Part shown: positions 1 to 5,194 of the stretch, piece by piece
How the letters are laid out: every line of letters begins with the position of its first letter
Position numbering within the stretch: position 1 is the first letter of the stretch
Assembly: GCA_031260825.1 (NCBI GenBank)
Contig: JAISKS010000093.1
Coordinates: 1 to 5,194, forward strand
Origin: Bifidobacteriaceae bacterium
Lineage (GTDB): Bacteria; Actinomycetota; Actinomycetes; Actinomycetales; Bifidobacteriaceae
DNA length: 5,194 nt
Reading direction: 5' to 3'
Translations under genes and position numbers: made by a program
Notes under the pieces: generated by a model
Told to the model about the DNA's origin: nothing
Seen by the model: the letters and a program-made list of their open reading frames with translations, nothing else
The model's database searches: none

Positions 1-703
1 GTAGACGTGTTCCAGGTGGCTCATCCATTTGACCGAATACTAATGCAGTTTTATCAAAAACGCCAGCTTCTTCCATTTCTTTGATTAAGTCGTTACCTTC
101 ACGAGTACGCTCTCCAACGCCAGCAAACACTGACACACCGCCGTGGTTTAATGCCACGCGCTGAATCATTTCTTGGATAAGCACTGTTTTACCAACGCCC
201 GCACCACCGAATAATCCGATCTTTCCACCTTGTACATAAGGTGTTAGAAGGTCGATAACTTTAATACCTGTTTCAAACATTTGTGTTTCAGATTCCAACT
301 CATCGTATGGAGGTGGATTGCGGTGAATTGACCAGCGTGTATCAGGCTCAAATTTCTCGCCTGGTTTTAAGTTTAGCGCTTCACCTGTAACATTAAATAC
401 TTTACCTTTTGTGATATCACCAACAGGTACAGTAATAGGTGAGCCAGTGCTTGTTACTATTCCACCGCGTGAAAGACCGTCAGTAGGTTTTAGTGAAATT
501 GCACGAACGATAGAATCACCAAGATGTTGTTCAACTTCGAGCGTAATTGTAATAGATGTTTTATCATCGCTTCCATTTGCTCCTGTAATATCTGTGTGAA
601 GTGCAGTATAAAGCTCTGGTAAATGTTCTGGTGGGAATTCAATATCCACAACAGGCCCAATTACTCTAACAACTCTACCAATAACTTGATTATTATCTGT
701 CAT
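1..703 (-). CDS. atpD: F1 ATP synthase subunit beta (partial, N-terminal 234 codons)
   Basis: This encodes the catalytic beta subunit of the F1 head, where ADP and phosphate are joined to ATP on the cytoplasmic face of the membrane. The frame runs open from an ATG at 703 off the left edge, so only the first 234 residues (about half of a usual 470-490) are present. The N-terminal beta-barrel domain opens with MTDNNQVIGRVVRVIGPVVD, the standard start for this family. The nucleotide-binding domain follows, with Walker A GGAGVGKT at residues 166-173 (Lys172 corresponds to E. coli Lys155) and GERTREGND at 197-205, whose Glu198 corresponds to the catalytic E. coli Glu181. The fragment ends just after FGQMDEPPGTR, a conserved stretch of the catalytic core. 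The start is supported by an AAAGGA ribosome site seven bases upstream. It is the last gene of the visible operon, 72 nt after atpG; atpC would be expected next, outside the window. No damage is seen. Confidence 0.98.
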   Translation of the reverse strand, partial: MTDNNQVIGRVVRVIGPVVDIEFPPEHLPELYTALHTDITGANGSDDKTSITITLEVEQHLGDSIVRAISLKPTDGLSRGGIVTSTGSPITVPVGDITKGKVFNVTGEALNLKPGEKFEPDTRWSIHRNPPPYDELESETQMFETGIKVIDLLTPYVQGGKIGLFGGAGVGKTVLIQEMIQRVALNHGGVSVFAGVGERTREGNDLIKEMEEAGVFDKTALVFGQMDEPPGTRL

Positions 704-710
704 TTTCTTA

Positions 711-716
711 TCCTTT
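711..716 (-). promoter_or_regulatory. Ribosome binding site of atpD
   Basis: On the minus strand AAAGGA lies seven bases before the ATG at 703, a standard Shine-Dalgarno distance, and it fixes the start of atpD. The rest of the 72-nt gap to atpG is AT-rich and shows no clear hairpin. Confidence 0.8.
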
Positions 717-775
717 TCTATCTCTTATATTAAAATTTCTAATTCTTATCTCTAGTTTAGCTCTTGTCTTCTACT

Positions 776-1705
776 TTAGTGTTTATCTTCTTTAAGCGCG
801 TCTGCAGATGATACGATTTCTGTAAGCTCATTTGTAATAACAGCCTGACGTGCTTTATTTAATTTACGAACCAAATCATCAACAAGTTCAGATGCATTAT
901 CATTAGCTGTATGCATTGCTTGCTGACGAGATGCAGTCTCGCAAAGTGCAGATTCAAGCATACATTCATGAAGTCGAGATGATACATATCTTGGGAAAAT
1001 CGCATCCAAAACATCTTCCACGCTTGGCTCAAATTCATAAGTAGGTGGCGGATTATGCGCTTTACCTGTAGCTGTATCTTTTACATTTCCATTTTCATCA
1101 AGTGTTACAGTTTCGAGTTTTAAAGGTAACATTCTGATAATGCGAGGATGCTGCTTAACTGTATTAACGAATTTCATACATACAATATAGAGCTGATCAA
1201 TACGAGTTTCAGGGTCTTCGCTAAGATAATCTGTCACAAGTTTTTTACCAATTTCATTAGCTCTTTCAGCATTTGGCATATCAGATTTTCCAGTCCAAAC
1301 TCCTGCTAATGGGATATCACGGAATTTATAATAAGATTCTCCGCGCTTTCCAGAAACATATAATTCAACATTAAGACCTTTTTCTTGAAGCTCTCTTTTT
1401 AGTTTTTCTGTCTCACGAATAAGTGTTGAAGAATAAGCACCAGCCATACCGCGATCAGAGCAAACAACTAAAATACCAGCATTTTTGATTTCTTTTCTCT
1501 CTCTAGTCATAGGGTGATTAATATCAGCATGTGTAGCGAGTGATATCACAGCTCTTGAAATAGAATCAGCATAATATTCAGAGTTTTCTTTTAATTCACG
1601 AGCATGAGCGATACGACTTGCAGCGATCAATTCTTGTGCTTTAAAGATTTTTGCAAGAGACGACGTTGATGCAATTCGTCTTTTAAATTGAATTAAACTT
1701 GCCAT
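776..1705 (-). CDS. atpG: F1 ATP synthase subunit gamma
   Basis: Gamma is the central rotor shaft, a two-helix coiled coil inside the alpha3beta3 head that couples c-ring rotation to catalysis. The protein has 309 residues against 287 in E. coli, a length usual for actinobacteria. The N-terminal helix carries RRIASTSSLAKIFKAQELIA (residues 9-28). The central Rossmann-like domain starts near 75 and includes CSDRGMAGAYSS (82-93), the conserved SDRGLCG-type motif with Met-Ala in place of Leu-Cys. The C-terminal helix holds ETASRQQAMHTANDNA (256-271) and RQAVITNELTEIV (286-298), the conserved gamma signature. The segment at about 200-225 is a hydrophilic, Pro-rich linker before YEFEPSVEDVLDAIFP; a variable linker at this place is also what I recall in bifidobacteria. 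The ATG at 1705 follows a GGAG site. The gene sits 30 nt after atpA, in the canonical order. Confidence 0.98.
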   Translation of the reverse strand: MASLIQFKRRIASTSSLAKIFKAQELIAASRIAHARELKENSEYYADSISRAVISLATHADINHPMTRERKEIKNAGILVVCSDRGMAGAYSSTLIRETEKLKRELQEKGLNVELYVSGKRGESYYKFRDIPLAGVWTGKSDMPNAERANEIGKKLVTDYLSEDPETRIDQLYIVCMKFVNTVKQHPRIIRMLPLKLETVTLDENGNVKDTATGKAHNPPPTYEFEPSVEDVLDAIFPRYVSSRLHECMLESALCETASRQQAMHTANDNASELVDDLVRKLNKARQAVITNELTEIVSSADALKEDKH

Positions 1706-1712
1706 TATTTTG

Positions 1713-1716
1713 CTCC
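1713..1716 (-). promoter_or_regulatory. Ribosome binding site of atpG
   Basis: GGAG on the minus strand, seven bases before the ATG at 1705. It lies in the 30-nt AT-rich gap after the atpA stop and supports the chosen start. Confidence 0.8.
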
Positions 1717-1735
1717 GTATAAATTATTATATAAA

Positions 1736-3361
1736 TTATTTTTCGATTTTTTCTACTGTTTCTTGTTCGCGAGTAGTTTCTAATTTCTCGTCAACAAACC
1801 CAGGACCTAATTCTGGTTTTTCAGAATAGAAAGTTTTTGCATAAGCTTCAACTTGTTTTTTAAGTTCGCTTTCGATAGCATCAGTTAAATCGCGCGCTTT
1901 TTCGATATCAGCTAAAACAGATGATTTTTGTTTTAGATATGTAAGCATTTCAGATTCAAAACGTCTAACTTCTGTTACAGGAATTTTATCCAAATATCCA
2001 TTTGAAGCAGCCCAAATTGAAGCTACTTGATCTTCAAATGGGAAAGGTTGATATTGATTTTGCTTGAAAAGCTCAGTTAAACGCTCGCCTCTTTCAAGTT
2101 TAGCTTTTGATACAGGATCTAGATCGGAAGCAAACATAGCAAAAGCTTGTAGCTCACGGTAACTAGCTAAATCAGTACGTACTGTACCAGCTACTTTTTT
2201 CATAGCTTTAGTTTGAGCATCTCCACCAACACGAGAAACTGAAATACCAGCGTCAACAGCAGGGCGTTGATTAGCATTGAATAAGTCAGATTGAAGGAAG
2301 ATTTGTCCATCAGTAATCGAAATCACATTTGTAGGAATATAAGCAGATACGTCATTTGCTTTAGTTTCAATGAAAGGTAGACCAGTCATTGAACCGCCGC
2401 CTAGCTCTTCGCTAAGTTTTGCGCAACGCTCTAATAGACGTGAATGAAGATAGAAAACATCTCCAGGATAAGCCTCGCGGCCTGGTGGACGACGAAGTAG
2501 AAGTGATACAGATCTGTATGCCTCAGCTTGTTTTGTAAGATCGTCAAATATAATAAGCACATGTTTGCCTTCATACATCCAGTGCTGACCAATCGCAGAA
2601 CCTGTATAAGGAGCAAGATATTTGAAACCAGCTGAATCAGATGCAGGAGACGCAACAATTGTTGTATATTCCATTGCACCAGCTTCTTCAAGAGCAGATT
2701 TCACACCAGCAATTGTAGAACCTTTTTGTCCAATAGCTACATATATGCAGCGAACTTGGCGTTTTGGATCGCCAGTTTCCCATTCAGATTTTTGGTTAAT
2801 AATTGTATCAAGAGCAATAGCTGTTTTACCAGTTTTACGGTCACCAATAATAAGCTGACGTTGTCCACGACCAATAGGTGTCATAGCGTCGATAGCTTTA
2901 ATACCAGTTTGAAGTGGCTCATGCACAGATTGACGTTGCATAACACCAGGAGCCTGAGCTTCAAGTACGCGGCGTTTATCGCATTTTACTTCTCCTAAAC
3001 CATCGATTGGACGTCCCATAGGATCAACAACGCGTCCTAAATATCCATCGCCAACAGGTACAGAAAGAACCTCGCCAGTACGTTTTACAGTTTGACCTTC
3101 TTCGATATGAGCATAATCGCCAAGAATAACTGTACCGATTTCGTCAACATCAAGGTTCATCGCCATTCCGATTGTACCATCTTCAAATTCTAAAAGCTCA
3201 GATGCTTTTGCACTTGGAAGACCTTCAACATGCGCAATTCCGTCTGCTGCAGTTGTAACACGACCTATTTCTTTTGCTACATCTTTTCCTGGGTCATAAG
3301 ACTCAATAAATGAGCTTAGTGCATTTCTGATTTCATCTGCTGATACTACTACTTCTGCCAT
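1736..3361 (-). CDS. atpA: F1 ATP synthase subunit alpha
   Basis: Alpha alternates with beta in the F1 hexamer, binds nucleotide at non-catalytic sites and supplies the arginine finger to the catalytic sites. All three domains are intact: an N-terminal beta barrel (about 30-100, with GDGIAHVEGLPS-type wording), a nucleotide-binding core and a helical C-terminal domain. Walker A is GDRKTGKT (173-180), with Lys176 where E. coli has Gln172; the Walker B strand is LIIFDD (269-274). The alpha/beta family signature PAVDAGISVS is at 367-376, followed by Arg377, equivalent to the E. coli arginine finger Arg376. At 541 residues it is about 28 longer than E. coli alpha (513). The excess is a charged C-terminal tail after about residue 512, rich in Glu and Lys, as in other actinobacteria. 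The ATG at 3361 has a GGAG site five bases upstream and lies only 11 nt after the atpH stop, suggesting translational coupling. Confidence 0.99.
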   Translation of the reverse strand: MAEVVVSADEIRNALSSFIESYDPGKDVAKEIGRVTTAADGIAHVEGLPSAKASELLEFEDGTIGMAMNLDVDEIGTVILGDYAHIEEGQTVKRTGEVLSVPVGDGYLGRVVDPMGRPIDGLGEVKCDKRRVLEAQAPGVMQRQSVHEPLQTGIKAIDAMTPIGRGQRQLIIGDRKTGKTAIALDTIINQKSEWETGDPKRQVRCIYVAIGQKGSTIAGVKSALEEAGAMEYTTIVASPASDSAGFKYLAPYTGSAIGQHWMYEGKHVLIIFDDLTKQAEAYRSVSLLLRRPPGREAYPGDVFYLHSRLLERCAKLSEELGGGSMTGLPFIETKANDVSAYIPTNVISITDGQIFLQSDLFNANQRPAVDAGISVSRVGGDAQTKAMKKVAGTVRTDLASYRELQAFAMFASDLDPVSKAKLERGERLTELFKQNQYQPFPFEDQVASIWAASNGYLDKIPVTEVRRFESEMLTYLKQKSSVLADIEKARDLTDAIESELKKQVEAYAKTFYSEKPELGPGFVDEKLETTREQETVEKIEK

Positions 3362-3366
3362 TTTTT

Positions 3367-3370
3367 CTCC
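3367..3370 (-). promoter_or_regulatory. Ribosome binding site of atpA
   Basis: GGAG on the minus strand with a five-base A-only spacer before the atpA ATG. It starts two bases after the atpH stop codon, so ribosomes finishing atpH would be placed directly over it; coupling is an inference from this spacing. Confidence 0.8.
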
Positions 3371-3372
3371 AA

Positions 3373-4233
3373 TTATATATCCATATTATTTTTAAATTTT
3401 CTAAGTTTTGAATCGATACTTAAATCGATCACATCGTCACTAACCTGTATAATGAATCCACCGATAATATCCTCATCGATTACATTATAAGGTTGTACCT
3501 CATGACTATATTTTTCAGTCAAAATATCATCAATTTGCTGAAGCTCTGAATCAGTCAATTCTTTTGCTGAAGTCACCTGAGCAATAAATAAATCTGTAAA
3601 TCTTGCTACAATATCTCTCACCCAACGTAAAGTTGCGATATAACGTTTTTTACGCAAACATCTAACAGAATACTGTGCTAGCATAAGTGAGATTCTGTCA
3701 ACTTTACCATCAAAAAGCTGAGCAATAAGAGTATCTCTTTCGATTTCATTGATATTTTTATCACTAAGCCATTCGCGAACATTACGACCATTTACATTTA
3801 CAGAATGCTCGCTTGAATATTTTATTATAAGACGCTCGATTTCGAAAAGTTCAGTTGCAACTAGATTATATTTTTTATCCATTAGAGCCGAAGCTGCAGC
3901 TGCGTAAATTCCGAGAACTTCAAGAGCATTGATTATAGAAAAACTCTTTGACCAATTATAATCGCAAAGTGCAATAGCAATATCAAGTGATTGATCAGTT
4001 TCAAATTTTCCATGAAGTAAACCATATAGAAGTTTTGATTTATCTGCAGGTGTTCTTGAAATATTGCATAAATCGCGCAATACTGATGGGTTTTGCTCTA
4101 TTGTATGAGAAGTAATCATTAATTCGCGACCAAGATAATAGCTAGCTTCAGGATCGCGATTGAAATACTCTTTCATCTTGATCATAAAGTCAGAATTTTC
4201 TAATGTTCTCGAATCTAAAATACTACTTTGCAT
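3373..4233 (-). CDS. atpH: F1Fo ATP synthase subunit delta, long actinobacterial form
   Basis: Delta joins the top of the F1 head to the peripheral b stalk and so resists rotor torque. The protein has 286 residues, far above the roughly 177 of E. coli, but typical for actinobacteria, where delta has an extra domain's worth of sequence. Recognisable parts are the N-terminal helical region with NPSVLRDLCN and DYNWSKSFSIINALEVLG (91-108); a second helical region with VREWLSDKNI and LIAQLFDGKVDRISL (169-183); and a C-terminal part with AQVTSAKELTDSEL (218-231) and IDEDIIGGFIIQVSDDVIDL (252-271), the delta/OSCP family signature region. It is the most diverged and most AT-rich gene here, as expected for this fast-evolving subunit. 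The ATG at 4233 has only a weak GAG-type ribosome site in a 22-nt gap after atpF. No other in-frame start gives a better fit. It is not fused to b, unlike in mycobacteria. Confidence 0.96.
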   Translation of the reverse strand: MQSSILDSRTLENSDFMIKMKEYFNRDPEASYYLGRELMITSHTIEQNPSVLRDLCNISRTPADKSKLLYGLLHGKFETDQSLDIAIALCDYNWSKSFSIINALEVLGIYAAAASALMDKKYNLVATELFEIERLIIKYSSEHSVNVNGRNVREWLSDKNINEIERDTLIAQLFDGKVDRISLMLAQYSVRCLRKKRYIATLRWVRDIVARFTDLFIAQVTSAKELTDSELQQIDDILTEKYSHEVQPYNVIDEDIIGGFIIQVSDDVIDLSIDSKLRKFKNNMDI

Positions 4234-4255
4234 ATTACTTACTCATAAAATATTA

Positions 4256-4876
4256 CTAATTTGTATATTTGAAATCAGTTTTTTCTAATTCTTTAATTGT
4301 AGTTTCAATATTCTTTTTAGAAGAATCATCTAATTTTAGATTCTGTTTTAGAATTATTGATGCTACGTTTAATGACATATCAGATATCTTAACTTTTAGC
4401 GCTTGATAAGCTTGTTTAGTCGCTACTTCAACACTTCTTTCAGCGTTAAGTTCGATTTGTTTAGCTTTTTGTTTCGCTTCGTCAGTTGCATCAGATACAA
4501 TCTTTGCAGCTTGTTCTTTAGCATCGTTCTTGATTTCTGTAGCTTCTTTTGAAGCATTCTCCATCATTGAATTATACTTAGAAAGTTTTTCTTCAGCATC
4601 TTTTACCATTTGTGAAGCTTCACGAATTTGGCCATCAATTTGTTTTTGGCGCTCATCAAGCATTTTATAAAATGTTGGTAAAATGTACTTATAAAAAGCA
4701 ATCGCAAGTATTACGATACATACAAAAGACCAAAAGATCTCACTGCGCTCAGGAAGAAATAAATCTATACCTTCATGCTCAGTGCCAGATCCTTCACCGG
4801 CTTCTGTACCTGTAACTTCTGACGCAGCAAATATAACCTTGCTACTAGCTAGATATATTGGCTCTAAAATATTCAT
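4256..4876 (-). CDS. atpF: Fo ATP synthase subunit b (peripheral stalk)
   Basis: Subunit b is the membrane-anchored peripheral stalk that links subunit a to delta and the alpha/beta head. The protein has 206 residues, longer than the usual 155-185. One transmembrane helix spans about 48-66 (FWSFVCIVILAIAFYKYILP). It is followed by LDERQKQIDGQIREA (73-87), the standard start of the long, charged, Ala-rich coiled coil that runs to about 165, and then DMSLNVASIILKQNL (166-180), typical of the delta-binding C-terminal end. Before the membrane helix is a tail of about 36 residues with a Gly/Thr/Glu-rich stretch at 20-36. An in-frame TAG three codons upstream and the lack of any ATG, GTG or TTG codon between Met1 and the membrane segment make this the only normal start, although no clear Shine-Dalgarno precedes it. 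It lies 27 nt after atpE and ends with TAG, while the other visible genes end with TAA. Confidence 0.97.
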   Translation of the reverse strand: MNILEPIYLASSKVIFAASEVTGTEAGEGSGTEHEGIDLFLPERSEIFWSFVCIVILAIAFYKYILPTFYKMLDERQKQIDGQIREASQMVKDAEEKLSKYNSMMENASKEATEIKNDAKEQAAKIVSDATDEAKQKAKQIELNAERSVEVATKQAYQALKVKISDMSLNVASIILKQNLKLDDSSKKNIETTIKELEKTDFKYTN

Positions 4877-4903
4877 TTTAATCTATATTTTGTCTTAAGC
4901 TAA

Positions 4904-5122
4904 TTACGCGATGAATACTAAAACAAGACCGATTAGGGCAAGAATCTCAACGAAACCTAGACCGATAAACATCATTCCTTGAAGTTTACCTGCAGCCTCA
5001 GGTTGACGAGCCATACCTTCGATTGTTTTACCGATGATGATACCAAGACCAATACCAGGTCCAATCGCTGCTAAGCCGTATCCTACTGTTGATATATTTC
5101 CTGTTAATTCTGCTAATATCAT
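4904..5122 (-). CDS. atpE: Fo ATP synthase subunit c (proteolipid ring)
   Basis: Subunit c forms the membrane rotor ring that carries protons between the half-channels of subunit a. The protein has 72 residues and two transmembrane helices. Helix 1 spans about 10-33 and carries the glycine-rich run GPGIGLGIIIGK (21-32). The polar loop RQPEA (39-43) contacts gamma and epsilon. Helix 2 spans about 48-71 and carries the essential carboxylate Glu59 in GLGFVEILALIG. Leu25 stands where sodium-driven rings have Gln, and Ile60 follows the Glu where those rings have Ser or Thr, so the ring is predicted to be proton-driven. The ATG at 5122 has the strongest ribosome site of the cluster, AGGAG with a six-base spacer, as expected for the subunit needed in the most copies. 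It lies between atpB and atpF in the canonical order. Confidence 0.99.
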   Translation of the reverse strand: MILAELTGNISTVGYGLAAIGPGIGLGIIIGKTIEGMARQPEAAGKLQGMMFIGLGFVEILALIGLVLVFIA

Positions 5123-5128
5123 TTTTCT

Positions 5129-5133
5129 CTCCT
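5129..5133 (-). promoter_or_regulatory. Strong ribosome binding site of atpE
   Basis: AGGAG (extended to AGGAGAG) on the minus strand, six bases before the atpE ATG. It sits in a 42-nt leader made almost only of A and T, which should be poorly structured and open to ribosomes. It is the best Shine-Dalgarno match seen in the window. Confidence 0.88.
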
Positions 5134-5164
5134 ATTATTATTTTATTTCTATTATATATTATTT

Positions 5165-5194
5165 TTAAGCTGTTGCCGGGGTCATATTTGAATG
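5165..5194 (-). CDS. atpB: Fo ATP synthase subunit a (partial, last 9 codons)
   Basis: The right edge holds nine sense codons (HSNMTPATA) and a TAA stop on the minus strand, 42 nt before atpE. Such a short tail cannot be identified by similarity. The call rests on position, since atpB precedes atpE in nearly all bacterial atp operons of this layout, and on the expected hydrophilic C-terminal end after the last membrane helix of subunit a. Of the other two minus-strand frames here, one meets a stop (TGA) at once, while the other reads on through the AT-rich leader past the atpE start, which is unlikely for a real gene. Confidence 0.7.
   Translation of the reverse strand, partial: HSNMTPATA

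Noticed and set aside
411..599. Plus-strand open frame of 62 codons inside atpD
   Set aside because: It lies wholly antisense to the conserved beta-subunit frame, has no family likeness and is short; it is a shadow of atpD.
704..775. Possible terminator or internal promoter in the longest gap (atpG-atpD)
   Set aside because: The 72 nt are AT-rich, but I see no GC-rich stem followed by a T run, only weak imperfect AT inverted repeats, and no paired -35/-10 boxes.
2622..2998. Two overlapping plus-strand open frames, and a minus-strand frame at 2431-2691, inside atpA
   Set aside because: All overlap highly conserved alpha-subunit codons and resemble no known protein; they arise from codon bias in atpA.
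4612..4815. Plus-strand open frame of 67 codons inside atpF
   Set aside because: Antisense to the b-subunit coiled coil and membrane helix, with no sensible protein character or operon context.
3373..4876. Possible b-delta fusion, as known in mycobacteria
   Set aside because: atpF ends with a TAG stop and atpH begins 22 nt later with its own ATG; the two are separate genes.
5151..5156. TATAAT on the minus strand upstream of atpE, resembling a -10 promoter box
   Set aside because: The expected -35 position about 17 nt upstream reads CGGCAA, not close to TTGACA, and such hexamers are common by chance in AT-only gaps.

Overview
The window holds one contiguous block of an F1Fo ATP synthase (atp) operon, all on the minus strand. 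In transcription order it reads atpB (last codons only), atpE (c), atpF (b), atpH (delta), atpA (alpha), atpG (gamma), atpD (beta, N-terminal half only). This is the classical bacterial order. The usual neighbours are outside the window: most of atpB and any atpI lie beyond the right edge, and the rest of atpD and atpC (epsilon) lie beyond the left edge. There is no gene-free stretch over 300 bases. The gaps are 42, 27, 22, 11, 30 and 72 nt in transcription order, and I see no convincing terminator or internal promoter in them, so the block looks like a single transcript.

The proteins point to an actinobacterium (Actinomycetota). The delta subunit has the long two-domain form (286 aa against about 177 aa in E. 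coli), alpha has a C-terminal extension (541 aa), and gamma is long (309 aa). From memory, the wording of gamma and alpha is closest to Bifidobacteriales. The DNA is AT-rich for that group: by eye about 40% GC in conserved genes and nearer 32% in atpH, with mostly A/T third positions and very AT-rich gaps. A low-GC member of or relative to Bifidobacteriales, possibly a host-associated or endosymbiotic lineage such as Candidatus Ancillula of termite-gut protists, would fit. That placement is inference, not something the sequence proves.

Functionally, the c ring (AtpE, with proton-carrying Glu59) and subunit a (AtpB) form the proton path. The b stalk (AtpF) and delta (AtpH) hold the alpha3beta3 head (AtpA, AtpD), and gamma (AtpG) couples ring rotation to catalysis. 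The catalytic and ion-binding residues that fall inside the window are intact, and no frame is broken. The c-ring residues look proton-type rather than sodium-type. Shine-Dalgarno strength varies along the cluster: strongest before atpE, whose product is needed in the most copies, and weak or absent before atpF and atpH.

I found no unknown system, mobile element, CRISPR array or RNA gene. The findings are modest points about a conventional housekeeping operon in an unusually AT-rich actinobacterial genome.
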